In this document: positions 8,889 to 19,041 of the stretch, piece by piece
Layout of the letters: every line of letters begins with the position of its first letter
Position numbering within the stretch: position 1 is the stretch's first letter
Assembly (NCBI RefSeq): GCF_902506295.1
Contig: NZ_LR733312.1
Location: 2,621,269 to 2,685,268 of the forward strand
Direction of reading: 5' to 3'
Source: Luteimonas sp. 9C
GTDB taxonomy: Bacteria > Pseudomonadota > Gammaproteobacteria > Xanthomonadales > Xanthomonadaceae
DNA: 64,000 bases
Translations under genes and position numbers: made by a program
Notes under the pieces: model-generated
Told to the model about the DNA's origin: nothing
The model's input: the letters and a program-made list of their open reading frames with translations, nothing else
Database searches by the model: none

Positions 8889-10055
8889 TCAATCTGCGCC
8901 GAACAGGTCCCGGGTGTAGACCCGGTCCGCGACATCGCGAAGATCTTCGGTCATCCGGTTGGCCAGAATCAGATCGGCCTGCTGCTTGAACGCGACGAGA
9001 TCGTCGACGACACGGGAGCGGAAGAAATCCGGCGCGTCGAGGACGGGCTCGTACACGATCACCTCGATGCCCTTGGCCTTGATCCGTTTCATCACGCCCT
9101 GGATGGCGGACGCACGGAAGTTGTCGCTGCCGGCCTTCATCACGAGGCGATAAATGCCGACGACCTTCGGATTGCGGCGCACGATGTCGGCGGCGATGAA
9201 ATCCTTGCGTGTCGTGTTCGCCGACACGATGGCCTGGATCAGGTTCTGCGGCACCGCATCGTAGTTCGCGAGCAGCTGGCGCGAATCCTTCGGCAGGCAG
9301 TACCCGCCATAGCCGAACGAGGGATTGTTGTAATGGTCGCCGATCCGTGGATCGAGGCAGACACCTTCGATGATCTGGCGCGTGTCGAGGCCGTGCGTGC
9401 AGGCGTAGCTGTCGAGCTCGTTGAAGTACGCCACGCGCATCGCGAGATACGTGTTCGCGAAGAGCTTGATCGCCTCGGCTTCCGTCGATCCGGTGAACAG
9501 CACCGGTACGTCGGGACTGCGCGCGCCTTCGCACAGCAGTGCGGCGAATCGTGCGGCGCGTTCCGACTGTTCGCCGACCACGATCCGGCTCGGATACAGG
9601 TTGTCGTGCAGAGCGCGACCTTCGCGCAGGAACTCGGGCGAAAAGATGATCCTGTCCGTGCCGAACATCGCGCGCACGCGCATGGTGTAGCCGACGGGCA
9701 CCGTCGACTTGATGATCATCGTGGCGTGCGGCTCGATCGCCAGCACGTTGGCGATCACCGCTTCGACGGAACGTGTATTGAAGGTGTTGGTCGCCGGGTC
9801 GTAGTCGGTCGGCGTGGCGATGACCACGTAGGCCGCCCCGACGAATGCCTCCGCGGGAGTCAGCGTCGCTCTGAAGTCGAGTTCGGGCCGCGCGAGGTAG
9901 GTCCGGATTTCCGCGTCGTCGATCGGCGATTCGCGCCGGTTAAGCGCGGCCACCCGCTCGGCATCGATGTCCAGCGCGACCACGGTGTGGTGCTGCGCCA
10001 GCAGCAGCGCGTTGGAGAGGCCCACATAGCCGGTGCCGGCGATGGCGATGCGCAT
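8889..10055 (-). CDS. ugd: UDP-glucose 6-dehydrogenase
   Basis: NAD-dependent four-electron oxidation of UDP-glucose to UDP-glucuronate, a precursor for polysaccharides or lipid A modification. At 388 residues it matches the short Ugd form. The Rossmann motif [16 protein letters not shown] opens the protein; [16 protein letters not shown] and [16 protein letters not shown] follow, and the catalytic cysteine lies in [15 protein letters not shown]. The C-terminal domain ([18 protein letters not shown]) is complete. It stands alone, divergent from ubiA. No polysaccharide genes are next to it in this window. Confidence 0.93.
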   Translation of the reverse strand: MRIAIAGTGYVGLSNALLLAQHHTVVALDIDAERVAALNRRESPIDDAEIRTYLARPELDFRATLTPAEAFVGAAYVVIATPTDYDPATNTFNTRSVEAVIANVLAIEPHATMIIKSTVPVGYTMRVRAMFGTDRIIFSPEFLREGRALHDNLYPSRIVVGEQSERAARFAALLCEGARSPDVPVLFTGSTEAEAIKLFANTYLAMRVAYFNELDSYACTHGLDTRQIIEGVCLDPRIGDHYNNPSFGYGGYCLPKDSRQLLANYDAVPQNLIQAIVSANTTRKDFIAADIVRRNPKVVGIYRLVMKAGSDNFRASAIQGVMKRIKAKGIEVIVYEPVLDAPDFFRSRVVDDLVAFKQQADLILANRMTEDLRDVADRVYTRDLFGAD

Positions 10056-10177
10056 GCGCGTGTCCGGCGGGAGCTCGCGGCGATGCTAGTGCGGCAATGT
10101 GTCGGCTTCGCGACGCATACCGCAAGGGGACCGCGTGGCATCGGGTGGCCGCGACGCGCTGGTATCCTGCTGCCGCC

Positions 10178-11098
10178 ATGCACGATTACGAACGTTTCGC
10201 CGAACCCGCCGTGCCACGCTGGCGCGAGCGCCTGCGGCAGTACTGGGCGCTGGTGCGCGGGGATCGGCCGATCGGCTGGCTGTTGTTGCTGTGGCCGACG
10301 TGGTGGGCGTTGTGGATCGCGGCCGAAGGCGTGCCGCCGCTGTGGACGCTGTGCGTGTTCAGTGCCGGTGTCTGGCTGACGCGCTCGGCCGGGTGCGTGA
10401 TCAACGACTACGCCGACCGCTGGCTGGATCCGCATGTCGAACGCACCAAGGACCGGCCATTGGCCAGCGGCGCGGTGCGGGGGCGCGAGGCGCTGCTGCT
10501 GTTCGCGGCGCTGATGCTCGTGGCGTTCGCCCTGGTGCTGACGATGAACCGGTTGACCATCGCGATGAGCGTCGTCGGTGTCCTGCTCGCCGCGAGCTAT
10601 CCCTATCTCAAGCGCCACACCTATCTGCCGCAGGTGTATCTGGGCCTCGCGTTCGGCTGGGCCATCCCGATGGCGTTCGCGGCCGTGCAGGGCACGGTGC
10701 CGCCGATCGGCTGGGTGCTGTTCGTCGCCAACATCTTCTGGACCACCGGCTACGACACCTGGTACGCGATGGTCGACCGCGAGGACGACATCCGCGCCGG
10801 TTCGAAGTCGACGGCGATCCTGTTCGGCGATCTGGATCTCGTCGCCCAGGGCGTGCTCTATGCACTCGCATTCGCGGCGCTCGCGCTGGTGGGGCGCGAA
10901 GCGGGGCTGGGGCCGAATTACTGGCTCGGCCTTGCGCTCGCCGCACTGCTCGTCATCTGGGAATTCGTGGTCGCCCGCCACCGCGAGCGCGAGGCCTGCT
11001 TCCGGGTGTTCCTGCACAACCACTGGGTCGGCATGACGATCTTCGCCGGCATCGCCGCGCACTATGCGCTGCCCCCGGTGACCGCGCTGGCGGGCTGA
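10178..11098 (+). CDS. ubiA: 4-hydroxybenzoate polyprenyltransferase
   Basis: Integral membrane prenyltransferase that attaches the polyprenyl tail to 4-hydroxybenzoate in ubiquinone synthesis; 306 residues. Both Asp-rich motifs that bind Mg-diphosphate are present: [20 protein letters not shown] and, later, [20 protein letters not shown]. About eight to nine hydrophobic helices. The ATG at 10178 is chosen because the upstream frame is not coding-like. An extended -10 element (TGGTATCCT, 10160-10168) ends only nine bases before the ATG, so the message may be leaderless or nearly so. Confidence 0.93.
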   Translation: MHDYERFAEPAVPRWRERLRQYWALVRGDRPIGWLLLLWPTWWALWIAAEGVPPLWTLCVFSAGVWLTRSAGCVINDYADRWLDPHVERTKDRPLASGAVRGREALLLFAALMLVAFALVLTMNRLTIAMSVVGVLLAASYPYLKRHTYLPQVYLGLAFGWAIPMAFAAVQGTVPPIGWVLFVANIFWTTGYDTWYAMVDREDDIRAGSKSTAILFGDLDLVAQGVLYALAFAALALVGREAGLGPNYWLGLALAALLVIWEFVVARHREREACFRVFLHNHWVGMTIFAGIAAHYALPPVTALAG

Positions 11099-11128
11099 CC
11101 GCCAGCGGGCGCGGGGCCGAACCCGGCG

Positions 11129-11869
11129 TCATCTCACCCGCGCGCAGACCCACGCATCGACACGACCAACGCCCGCGCGCCGCAGCGCCTGCGCGGCGGC
11201 GTGCAGCGTGGCGCCGGTGGTCATGACGTCGTCGATCAACACCACGTGCGCGGGCACCTCGGACGGGCATCGCACGGCGAACGCGTGGCGGACGTTGCGC
11301 CGCCGCGCCTTCGCATCGAGTCGCGACTGCGGCGCGGTCGGGCGCACCCGGTGCAGCAGGTCGCCGCGCAGCGGCAGCGCATGGTGGCGGGCCAGCAGGC
11401 GGGCCAGTTCCAGCGCCTGGTCGTACCCGCGCGCGCGCAGTCGCGCGAGATGCAACGGCACCGGCACCAGGGCCACGGGCCGCGCCGCCGCGACGGTCGC
11501 ACGCGCGAGGCACGCGCCGAGCAGGGCGCCGGCGGCGAGATCGCGATGGAACTTGAAGCGCGGCAGCAGCCGGTCGACGGGGAACCCGTAATCGAACGCG
11601 GCGATCACCGTGTCCAGCGGTGGCGGGCGCCGCAGGCAGGCACCGCAGACCGGGTCGCCTGTCGGCAGCGGTTGCGCGCAGCGTCTGCAGGCGTGCGGCA
11701 TCCAGGGCAGGGCCGCGGTGCAGGCCGGACACAGGTCCAGGCCGCCCGCGCCCGGCTCGCGGCACACCAGGCATCGCCCGGGAAGGGCGCCGCGCAGCAG
11801 GGTCTGGAGCCATCGCCGCCAGGTGCCGTCAACCGCTGGGGCTGGAATCTGGTTGACAGCATCGGGCAT
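11129..11869 (-). CDS. comF: ComF family phosphoribosyltransferase-like protein
   Basis: A protein of 246 residues in the ComF/GntX family, linked to DNA uptake or to use of DNA as nutrient. The N-terminal part has a cysteine cluster of zinc-ribbon type (CLVC, CPAC, CRRC, CGAC). The C-terminal part is a PRTase fold with the PRPP-binding loop VVLIDDVMTTGATL. Enzymatic activity is not shown for the family. The gene is divergent from bioB, a neighbourhood common in gammaproteobacteria. Confidence 0.88.
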   Translation of the reverse strand: MPDAVNQIPAPAVDGTWRRWLQTLLRGALPGRCLVCREPGAGGLDLCPACTAALPWMPHACRRCAQPLPTGDPVCGACLRRPPPLDTVIAAFDYGFPVDRLLPRFKFHRDLAAGALLGACLARATVAAARPVALVPVPLHLARLRARGYDQALELARLLARHHALPLRGDLLHRVRPTAPQSRLDAKARRRNVRHAFAVRCPSEVPAHVVLIDDVMTTGATLHAAAQALRRAGVGRVDAWVCARVR

Positions 11870-11918
11870 GCTTTCCAGACTGCCGGGCTTGTCCCGCCGT
11901 CACCGTCGGTAGATCGCC

Positions 11919-12995
11919 ATGTCCGTTGTCAGCCACGCCCGCGAAGCCGCCGGCCAGCCCACTCCTCTTCGTCACGACTGGTCGCGCAGCGAAATCGAAG
12001 CGCTGTTCGCGCTGCCGATGCCCGAATTGCTGTTCCGCGCGGCCAGCGTGCATCGCCAGCATTTCGATCCGGCCGAAGTCCAGGTCAGCACGCTGCTGTC
12101 CGTGAAGACCGGCGGTTGCCCGGAAGACTGCAGCTACTGCCCGCAGGCGCAGCGCTACCACACCGGTGTAGAGGCGACGAAGCTGATGGAGACCGATGCG
12201 GTGCTGGAGAAGGCCCGCCAGGCCAAGGCCGCCGGCGCCACGCGCTTCTGCATGGGCGCCGCCTGGCGATCGCCGAAAGATCGCGATGTGCCGAAGGTCG
12301 CGGCGATGATCCGCGAGGTCAAGGCGTTGGGGCTGGAGACCTGCGCCACGCTCGGCATGCTGACCGGCGACCAGGCGCGCGCGCTGAAGGACGCGGGCCT
12401 CGACTACTACAACCACAACCTGGACACCGATCCCGAGTTCTACGATTCGATCATCCAGACCCGCGAGATCCAGGACCGCCTGACCACGCTGGAACACGTG
12501 CGCGACGCGGGGCTCAAGACCTGCTGCGGCGGCATCGTCGGCATGGGCGAGACCGGGCGCCAGCGCGCCGGACTGCTGCGCACGCTCGCGAATCTGCCCT
12601 CGCATCCGGATTCGGTGCCGATCAACCGCCTGGTCCAGGTCGAAGGCACGCCGCTGCACGGCACCGAGGAGATCGATCCGTTCGATTTCGTCCGCACGAT
12701 CGCGGTCGCGCGCATCCTGATGCCGCGTTCGATGGTGCGCCTGTCGGCCGGTCGTCAGGACATGAGCGACGAGCTGCAGGCGATGTGCTTCCTCGCCGGC
12801 GCCAACTCGATCTTCTACGGCGAGCAGCTGCTGACGACCGGTAATCCGGACACCGAGCGCGACATGGCACTGTTCGCGCGCCTGGGCCTGCGGCCGATGC
12901 AGGTGCACGTGGATGCCGAGCACCACGATCACCCCGGTACGGCCCACGTCGACATCATCGAGCTGCCGCAGCACCCGCGGAGCTTCGCTGCATGA
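11919..12995 (+). CDS. bioB: biotin synthase
   Basis: Radical-SAM enzyme that inserts sulfur into dethiobiotin, the last step of biotin synthesis; 358 residues. The 4Fe-4S cluster motif CPEDCSYC is intact within [19 protein letters not shown]. Further family blocks seen: [36 protein letters not shown] and the 2Fe-2S region around [15 protein letters not shown]. First gene of a six-gene operon in which nearly every stop overlaps the next start; its own stop overlaps the next ATG. Confidence 0.97.
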   Translation: MSVVSHAREAAGQPTPLRHDWSRSEIEALFALPMPELLFRAASVHRQHFDPAEVQVSTLLSVKTGGCPEDCSYCPQAQRYHTGVEATKLMETDAVLEKARQAKAAGATRFCMGAAWRSPKDRDVPKVAAMIREVKALGLETCATLGMLTGDQARALKDAGLDYYNHNLDTDPEFYDSIIQTREIQDRLTTLEHVRDAGLKTCCGGIVGMGETGRQRAGLLRTLANLPSHPDSVPINRLVQVEGTPLHGTEEIDPFDFVRTIAVARILMPRSMVRLSAGRQDMSDELQAMCFLAGANSIFYGEQLLTTGNPDTERDMALFARLGLRPMQVHVDAEHHDHPGTAHVDIIELPQHPRSFAA

Positions 12996-13354
12996 TCCCG
13001 TGGTTCGCCTGGGCCTATCTGGTGCTGCTGGCGCTGGTGGGTCTGAGCGGATTCGCGCTGACCGTGCGCGACGGGCAGTCGAAGCTGCTGGCGATCGCGC
13101 GGTTGGCCGCGGTCGGCGTGCTGATGTGGGGCGTCGTGCTGTTCTTCCGTGACCGCGGCGCGCATCTGCTGTTCGCCGGGGCGCTGTTCGTCGCGGTGCT
13201 GCTGCTCGCGCACAAGAGCGTGTCCGATGCACAGGACGCCGCGCGCATACAGCTCGACCGCTCGGCCCGCATCGGCGTGGCCATCAATGGTCTCGTCGTA
13301 TTGCCCGCGATCGCGATGGGCGCACTGGCGATCTGGTCCGGCCGTGGCGCCTGA
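12992..13354 (+). CDS. small membrane protein in the biotin operon
   Basis: 120 residues with four predicted transmembrane stretches (about 5-25, 33-50, 55-75, 95-115) and a short positively charged loop between. The ATG overlaps the bioB stop (ATGA), and the gene's own stop lies inside the start region of bioF, so it is translated with the biotin genes. No family is recognised. A structural or transport-helper role in biotin synthesis is only inferred from position. Confidence 0.75.
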   Translation: MIPWFAWAYLVLLALVGLSGFALTVRDGQSKLLAIARLAAVGVLMWGVVLFFRDRGAHLLFAGALFVAVLLLAHKSVSDAQDAARIQLDRSARIGVAINGLVVLPAIAMGALAIWSGRGA

Positions 13355-14594
13355 GCGGCCCGATCTGCGCGCGCGGGCAAGGGACGCGTGCGAGGCCCGC
13401 ACGCAGGCGCAGGCGCGTCGCGTGCGGCGCACGGTCGCGCGCCGCGACGGCGTGCGTTGCGAGGTCGTCGACGGCGCGGGTTCCGGCCGCTGGCTGCTAA
13501 ATTTCTGCGGCAACGACTATCTCGGTCTGGCCTCGCACTTCCAGGTCTCCGGTGCGCTGCAGGACGCGGCCGCCCTGCACGGTGCCGGCAGCGGCGGCTC
13601 GCATCTGGTCAGTGGCCACCACGCCCTGCATGACGCGCTGGAGCGCGAGATCGCCGACTGGCTGCAGGTGCCGGCGGCGTTGCTGTTCGGCAGCGGATTC
13701 ACCGCGAATCTCGCGGTGCTGCAGGGCCTGCTCGGCGACGGCGACGCCTGCGTGCAGGACCGCTTGAATCACGCCAGCCTGATCGATGCCGCGCGGCTCG
13801 CCGGCTGTCGCCTGCGCCGCTATCCGCATGCCGATGCGCAGGGTGCATTGCGCCAGCTGCGCACCCTGCCCGAGGGCGCCGCGATCCTCGCGACCGATGG
13901 CGTCTTCAGCATGGACGGCGATGTCGCGCCGCTGCGCGAACTGGCGATCGTTGCGCGCGTGCAGCAGGCGCTGCTGTACGTCGACGACGCGCATGGCGTG
14001 GGCGTGCTGGGACCGGACGGGCGCGGCAGTGTCGCCGACGCGCGGCTCGGCATCGACGCGGTGCCGTTGCAGCTGGTCACGCTGGGCAAGGCACTCGGCG
14101 GCTGTGGTGCGGTGCTGGCGGGCGATGCCGACCTCATTGGCCATCTCGCCGAGACGGCGCGTCCCTACATCTACACGACCGCGCTGCCGCCCGCGGTGGC
14201 GGGCGCCGCGCTGGCCGCCGTGCGGATCGCGCGTCAGGAGCACTGGCGTCGCGAACGGCTGGCCGCCCTGGTGCAGCGCTTCCGCCTGCGCGCGCGGCAG
14301 CGCGGCCTCGAGCTGATGCCGTCCGATACGCCGATCCAGCCGCTGCGCTGCGGCGACAACGTCACGGCGCTGGCGATGTCGCGCGCACTGGACGCGGCGG
14401 GTTTCTGGGTTGCCGCCATCCGCCCGCCGACCGTGCCCGAGGGCCAGGCGCGCCTGCGTGTGACGCTCAGCGCTGCGCATGCCGACCACGATGTCGATGC
14501 ACTCGTCGATGCACTGGCCGCTGCGCGCGATGTCCATGCGCCCGGCGCCCATGCGCTGCACACCGACACTGCCGCAGCCGTCCCCACGCCATGA
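13344..14594 (+). CDS. bioF: 8-amino-7-oxononanoate synthase
   Basis: PLP enzyme that condenses pimeloyl-ACP with alanine, the first step of the biotin ring assembly. Motifs: [25 protein letters not shown], the aspartate in [12 protein letters not shown] and the PLP lysine in VTLGKALGG. The GTG at 13344, inside the end of the preceding small gene, gives 416 residues, slightly longer than usual because of a C-terminal tail of about 20 residues ([19 protein letters not shown]). The start is inferred from where homology-like sequence begins. Confidence 0.93.
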   Translation: MAPERPDLRARARDACEARTQAQARRVRRTVARRDGVRCEVVDGAGSGRWLLNFCGNDYLGLASHFQVSGALQDAAALHGAGSGGSHLVSGHHALHDALEREIADWLQVPAALLFGSGFTANLAVLQGLLGDGDACVQDRLNHASLIDAARLAGCRLRRYPHADAQGALRQLRTLPEGAAILATDGVFSMDGDVAPLRELAIVARVQQALLYVDDAHGVGVLGPDGRGSVADARLGIDAVPLQLVTLGKALGGCGAVLAGDADLIGHLAETARPYIYTTALPPAVAGAALAAVRIARQEHWRRERLAALVQRFRLRARQRGLELMPSDTPIQPLRCGDNVTALAMSRALDAAGFWVAAIRPPTVPEGQARLRVTLSAAHADHDVDALVDALAAARDVHAPGAHALHTDTAAAVPTP

Positions 14595-15595
14595 CCGATC
14601 CGCAGCACGACGCCCGCCGCGCCCTGCTCGCGGTCGGGATCGCACTCGCCTCCGCGTTGTTCTTCACCCTGACCTACGTGCTGAATCGCGCGAGCGCGAG
14701 CGGCGGTGGGCACTGGGCCTGGACGGCGTGCCTGCGCTACTTCATCACCCTGCCGCTGCTGCTGCCATTGATGCCCTTCCAGGGCGGAGCGGGGCCGGTG
14801 CTGCGCGCGATCGCCGCACATCCCTGGGCGTGGCTGCGCTGCAGTGCGATCGGCTTCCTGCTGTTCTATTGCGCGCTGTCGTTCGCGGCATCGAGCGGGC
14901 CAGCGTGGCTGGTCGCCGGCAGTTTCCAGTTCACGGTGATCGCCGGCATGTTGTGCGCGCCGTTGCTGTACCGCGATGCGCGCCGGCGCGTACCACCCGC
15001 CGCGCTGGGCATCGCCGCAGCCATCCTCGTGGGCGTGCTGCTGATGCAGTTCGGCCACGGTGGGCCTAGTCTCGATCGCGTGGGGTGGATCGCGCTGCTG
15101 TGCGTGCTGACCGCGGCGGTCGCGTATCCGCTCGGCAATCGCCTGCTGCTGCTGCACCTGGAGCGCACCGGCGAAGACCTCAATGCGACCCAACGTGTGT
15201 TCGGACTCACGCTCGCCAGCCAGCCGTTGTGGCTGCTGGTCGCAGCGTTCGCGTACGCCGAGGCCGGCACCCCGGCGATGCCCCAGGTGTGGCTGGTGGC
15301 CGGCGTGGCGCTGAGCGCGGGCGTGATCGCGACCATCCTGTTCTTCCAGGCCACCGGCATGGTTCGCAATCACCCCGCTGCGCTGGGCGCCGCCGAAGCG
15401 ATGCAGGCGGCCGAGCTGCTGTTCGCGGCATTGCTCGGGGCGCTGTTCCTGCAGGAGGCGTGGCCGCAGGGCCGCGCGTTGATCGGTGCGGTCGTGGTGA
15501 CGCTCGGCATCGTGGCGTTCGCGATCGCCGTTGCACGCCCCGCGGCCGGTAGCGCGCGTCGTACACAAGCCTTGCGTGGAGACAAGGGCGCATGA
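14591..15595 (+). CDS. DMT/EmrE-type membrane transporter in the biotin operon
   Basis: 334 residues, about ten transmembrane helices arranged as two EamA-like halves; resembles the multidrug-resistance-efflux family (PF13536 type). The ATG overlaps the bioF stop and its stop overlaps the bioH ATG, so expression is bound to biotin synthesis. Such placement suggests transport of a biotin precursor or of biotin, but nothing in the sequence shows the substrate. A general drug exporter is the alternative. Confidence 0.8.
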   Translation: MTDPQHDARRALLAVGIALASALFFTLTYVLNRASASGGGHWAWTACLRYFITLPLLLPLMPFQGGAGPVLRAIAAHPWAWLRCSAIGFLLFYCALSFAASSGPAWLVAGSFQFTVIAGMLCAPLLYRDARRRVPPAALGIAAAILVGVLLMQFGHGGPSLDRVGWIALLCVLTAAVAYPLGNRLLLLHLERTGEDLNATQRVFGLTLASQPLWLLVAAFAYAEAGTPAMPQVWLVAGVALSAGVIATILFFQATGMVRNHPAALGAAEAMQAAELLFAALLGALFLQEAWPQGRALIGAVVVTLGIVAFAIAVARPAAGSARRTQALRGDKGA

Positions 15596-16380
15596 ACACA
15601 TTGGACAATCCGCACGGCCTGCACATCGAAGTGACGGGCGAGGGCGCGCCTCTGGTGCTGCTGCATGGCTGGGCGATGCACGGCGGCGTGTTCGCACCGT
15701 TGGTCGAACGCCTGCGCGCGCAGCGCACGCTGTACCTGGTCGACCTGCCGGGCCACGGACTGAGCCGCGACAGCACCTTGCCGCTGGCGATCGATCCCGT
15801 CGTCGATGCGCTGGTCGATGTCCTGCCGACCGCGCCGTGGCTCGGCTGGTCGCTCGGTGGCCTGATGGCATTGCAGGCCGCAGCGCTGCATCCCGATCGC
15901 GTACCCGCGCTGGTCATGCTGTGCGCCAGCCCGCGTTTCGTACGCGGCAGCGACTGGACGCATGGGATGTCGCCGGAGATCTTCCGCGATTTCGCGAAAG
16001 GCCTGCGCAGCGATTACCGCGGCACGCTGGACCGCTTCATCGCGCTGGAAGCCTTCGGCTCCGATGATGCGCGCGGTGAATTGCGCGCGCTCCGCGCGGA
16101 AGTGTTCGCGCGCGGCGAGCCGGCTGCGCACGTGCTGGCCGATGGTCTGGGGCTGCTGGAGACATCCGATCTGCGCGCGCACCTGCCGGCGCTGTCGGTC
16201 CCCAGTCTGTGGATGTCCGGCCGTCGTGACAGGCTCGTCGATCCGCGTGCGATGGAGGCCGCGGCCGCGCGCGTGCCCGGCGCCGTCGCCCACACCGTGG
16301 CGCACGCCGGCCACGCGCCATTCCTGACCCACGCCGACGCGGTCGCCGCGCGGCTGCTCGAGTTCCTCAACGCACCATGA
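15592..16380 (+). CDS. bioH: pimeloyl-ACP methyl ester carboxylesterase
   Basis: Alpha/beta hydrolase that removes the methyl group from pimeloyl-ACP methyl ester, closing the BioC-BioH route to pimelate. 262 residues. The oxyanion HGWAMHGG, the nucleophile elbow GWSLGG and a late HAGHAPFLTHAD with the catalytic histidine are seen. It overlaps the transporter gene by four bases, and its stop overlaps the start of bioC. Confidence 0.93.
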   Translation: MNTLDNPHGLHIEVTGEGAPLVLLHGWAMHGGVFAPLVERLRAQRTLYLVDLPGHGLSRDSTLPLAIDPVVDALVDVLPTAPWLGWSLGGLMALQAAALHPDRVPALVMLCASPRFVRGSDWTHGMSPEIFRDFAKGLRSDYRGTLDRFIALEAFGSDDARGELRALRAEVFARGEPAAHVLADGLGLLETSDLRAHLPALSVPSLWMSGRRDRLVDPRAMEAAAARVPGAVAHTVAHAGHAPFLTHADAVAARLLEFLNAP

Positions 16381-17279
16381 AACCGATCTTCGATCCCCGC
16401 CAGGTCCGCCGCGCGTTCTCGCGCGCATCGACGAGCTACGCCGGCGCCGCCGCCCTGCAGCGCGGCGTGGAAGCGCAGCTGCTCGAATCGCTGGAGTATC
16501 TCGACGACCGCGTGCCGGGCGTCGTGCTCGATGTCGGCAGTGGCCCGGCGCATGCAGCGCTCGCCATGCGGCAGCGCTGGCCGAAGTCGCGCATTGTCGC
16601 AGTCGATCTCTCGCTGTCGATGCTGCAGCAGGCGCCGGTACGCACCGGTTGGCGCGATCGTCTCGGCCTGCAGAAGCCGGTCGATCGCGTGTGCGCCGAT
16701 CTGCGCTTGCTCCCCTTTGCCGACAACAGCGTCGACGTGCTGTTCTCCAATCTGTGCCTGCAGTGGGTCGAGGATCTGCCGGCCGCGTTCGCGGGCTTCC
16801 GCCGCGTGCTCAAGCCCGATGGCTTGCTGCTGGTGTCGACTTTCGGTCCGCAGACGCTGATCGAACTGCGCGAATCCTTCGGCGTCGCCGACGCTATCGC
16901 GCACGTCAGCCCGTTCGCCTCGATCGCCGAGTTCGGCGATGCGCTGATGCGCGCCGGCTTCCGCAATCCGGTGCTCGACCGCGATGTCGCCGTGCACTGG
17001 CATCCGGACATGACCGCACTGATGCGCGAGCAACGCGCGATCGGCGCGACCAATGCACGCGCCGATCGCCGGCGCGCACTCACCGGTCGCACGCGCTTCG
17101 CCGCCGCTGCCGCGCACTACGAGCAGTTCCGCACGCCCGAAGGCCTCCCGGCCAGCTGGGAATGGATCACCGCGATGGCCTGGTCACCACCGCACGGCGC
17201 ACCGATCCGCGAAGGCGCGGAAGAGCTGGCGCGCTTCGATGCGGGCTCGATTCCGGTGCGGCGCCGCAAGACGGATTGA
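16377..17279 (+). CDS. bioC: malonyl-ACP O-methyltransferase
   Basis: SAM-dependent methyltransferase that caps malonyl-ACP so that fatty-acid synthase can extend it to pimelate. 300 residues. Typical start FDPRQVRRAFSRASTSYAGAAALQ, SAM motif I VLDVGSGPAHA, and the BioC block LFSNLCLQWVEDLPAAF. The C-terminal 70 residues are less conserved. Last gene of the biotin operon; a short gap of 50 bases separates it from the convergent iclR gene. Confidence 0.93.
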   Translation: MKPIFDPRQVRRAFSRASTSYAGAAALQRGVEAQLLESLEYLDDRVPGVVLDVGSGPAHAALAMRQRWPKSRIVAVDLSLSMLQQAPVRTGWRDRLGLQKPVDRVCADLRLLPFADNSVDVLFSNLCLQWVEDLPAAFAGFRRVLKPDGLLLVSTFGPQTLIELRESFGVADAIAHVSPFASIAEFGDALMRAGFRNPVLDRDVAVHWHPDMTALMREQRAIGATNARADRRRALTGRTRFAAAAAHYEQFRTPEGLPASWEWITAMAWSPPHGAPIREGAEELARFDAGSIPVRRRKTD

Positions 17280-17332
17280 ACACAGCGGCGGCGATCGCCC
17301 CTGCACATAGGCAATCCCGTCGATCGGTGACG

Positions 17333-18124
17333 TCAGTCCGCCTGGAAGCCGAGCATCGCCGAGATCTCGCGTGAGGTTCGCAGCAGGGATTCAACGTGCT
17401 GCGGATCGGGCGATGCCGGCAGGTAATGGATCGAGCCGACGATCGCGAGCGTGCCGAACAGCGAACCGTCGGCCTGCAACAGGGGCGCGGCGAGGGCGTT
17501 GATGCCGGTGAACAACTGCTCGGGTGCATCGGACCAGCCGCGTGCGCGGACGGTGTCGATCTCCACGCGCAGTGCGTTCGCATCGGTGATCGACAGCGGC
17601 GTGCTCTGCGGCAGCGGCGCGGACAGGAAGCCGTCGCGCACGTCGTCAGGACCGAATGCCAGCACCACCTTGCCCTGGGCGCTGGTGTTGTGCGGAAAGC
17701 GGCTGCCGGGTCGCAGCGTAATCTCGATCGGCGAGGTGCCGCGCAGGAAGTCGATGACGATCACCGAGTCGTCGGCGTACGACGCGATCACGATCGTCTG
17801 TCCGACCTCGTCGCGCAGGCGTTGCAGCGCCGGCTTGGCGAGCGTCATCAGATCGAAGCGGCCCACGCACGCGCGGCCCAGCAGGTACAGCTGCCAGCCG
17901 ACCCGGTAGTGGTTGCTGGTCGCGTCCTGGGTCACGTAGCCGTGTTCGCGCAGTGCGCTCAGATGTCTGTGCGCGCGTGCCTTCGGCATGCCCAGCAGGT
18001 TGGACAGCTGGGTCACGCCCAGGCCCTGCGGCGCGTTGGCCAGCGCCTCGATGACTTTCAGCGAGACGACGGCGGTCGGAAGGGCGGCATCGCCGAGATC
18101 GGCGGCTGGGTCAGCGTTCTGCAT
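17333..18124 (-). CDS. IclR-family transcriptional regulator
   Basis: 263 residues. N-terminal winged helix-turn-helix (SLKVIEALANAPQGLGVTQLSNLLGMPKARAHRHLSALREHGYV) and a C-terminal effector-binding IclR domain. The ATG at 18124 was preferred because upstream frame sequence is not coding-like. The gene follows the cupin gene on the same strand and diverges from the catabolic operon, so it most likely controls both. The effector may be a pathway acid such as 2-hydroxymuconate; this is inference. Confidence 0.88.
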   Translation of the reverse strand: MQNADPAADLGDAALPTAVVSLKVIEALANAPQGLGVTQLSNLLGMPKARAHRHLSALREHGYVTQDATSNHYRVGWQLYLLGRACVGRFDLMTLAKPALQRLRDEVGQTIVIASYADDSVIVIDFLRGTSPIEITLRPGSRFPHNTSAQGKVVLAFGPDDVRDGFLSAPLPQSTPLSITDANALRVEIDTVRARGWSDAPEQLFTGINALAAPLLQADGSLFGTLAIVGSIHYLPASPDPQHVESLLRTSREISAMLGFQAD

Positions 18125-18191
18125 GAGGCGGTGGCGTGGCTCTGGGAGTCGATCGCGCGACGTGCGCCGTCGGAGGTTAACCCGCGCGCCT

Positions 18192-18866
18192 TCAGGCAGG
18201 GAGGTCGATGTCGCGCTCGGCGAATACGCGATACGTCTGCACCTTCGGCGCGTCCGCGTCTTCGGGGCGCACGTAGCGGATCGAGCTGCGGCTCCGCACG
18301 GCGCGCGGCAGCAGGAAGCAGCGCACGAAGTGCGTCGACGTGCGTTCGGTGGTCGGCGCGAGCACTGGTGCAGGTCCGAGCTCGAACCAGGCCTCGCCCG
18401 GTGCGTGCGTGTGTCGCTTGCCCTGGGTTTCGATCGAGATCTCGCCGCTCGCACAGATGCGGATGCCCGGGCCCTGATGCACGTGGGTCAGCGCGACGCC
18501 ACCGGGCGGAAAGCCGACTTCGTCGCAGCGCATCAACCAATCGAAACGTGGATCGAGTTCGATCTCCGCTTCCAGTTTCAGTGTGGTCGACGTGGAAGGC
18601 GCCGACAGCAAGGCGTGATCTGCGGGCGTCGATGCGGCCGTCAGCTCCCAGCGCCAGATCCGCGCTTCACTGCGCTCGGCGATCAGCGTCGTGCTGTCCT
18701 GCGAGACGCGTGCCGTCCCGGTGGTCAACCACTGGCCATCGTCTGGACCTTCCACCATCAGACCGCCATCCACCACGTACAGCGCACGCGGCGTCGCGGG
18801 CAGATAGACCGGTGGACAGCCGTCGGGCAACAGGTCTTCGTAGAGACGCAGGGTCAGCGCGCGCAT
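18192..18866 (-). CDS. cupin domain protein of the catabolic island
   Basis: 224 residues in two beta-rich halves, the second a cupin barrel: THVHQGPGIRICASG for motif 1 and HAPGEAWFELGPAPV for motif 2. Motif 1 has its HxH but not the usual glutamate. The start MRALTLRLYEDLL has AAGGAG upstream at the right distance. First gene of a cupin-iclR pair, divergent from the transport and lower-pathway genes. Cupins include ring-cleaving dioxygenases as well as sugar or acid binding proteins. A catalytic role in the upper pathway is possible but not shown. Confidence 0.7.
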   Translation of the reverse strand: MRALTLRLYEDLLPDGCPPVYLPATPRALYVVDGGLMVEGPDDGQWLTTGTARVSQDSTTLIAERSEARIWRWELTAASTPADHALLSAPSTSTTLKLEAEIELDPRFDWLMRCDEVGFPPGGVALTHVHQGPGIRICASGEISIETQGKRHTHAPGEAWFELGPAPVLAPTTERTSTHFVRCFLLPRAVRSRSSIRYVRPEDADAPKVQTYRVFAERDIDLPA

Positions 18867-18888
18867 GCAACAACTCCTTGTGGGCCAC

Positions 18889-18915
18889 ATATCGTATCGA
18901 TAGTCGATACGATAT
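18889..18915. promoter_or_regulatory. perfect palindrome, probable IclR operator near the cupin gene
   Basis: Twelve-base arms ATATCGTATCGA and TCGATACGATAT around TAG, a perfect inverted repeat of 27 bases. It begins 23 bases upstream of the cupin start, where it could repress the cupin-iclR transcript. The GTATCG/CGATAC core recurs at 18963-18979. Confidence 0.75.
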
Positions 18916-18945
18916 GAATGATGTGGATCATTGATCGAGACTTAT

Positions 18946-18979
18946 TGTATATTGATACACGAGTATCGATCAACGATAC
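18946..18979. promoter_or_regulatory. second operator cluster, MFS side
   Basis: GTATCG-ATCAA-CGATAC at 18963-18979 shares its arms with the large palindrome; next to it TGTATATTGATACA (18946-18959) is an imperfect palindrome. The pair lies about 60-95 bases before the MFS gene start, in an AT-rich stretch unlike the rest of the window. Confidence 0.65.
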
Positions 18980-19041
18980 AAATGTGACACACCCGTCATG
19001 CAGGCGCGGACCTGCTGCCAACTCGCTCGGGAGGGCGTGCG

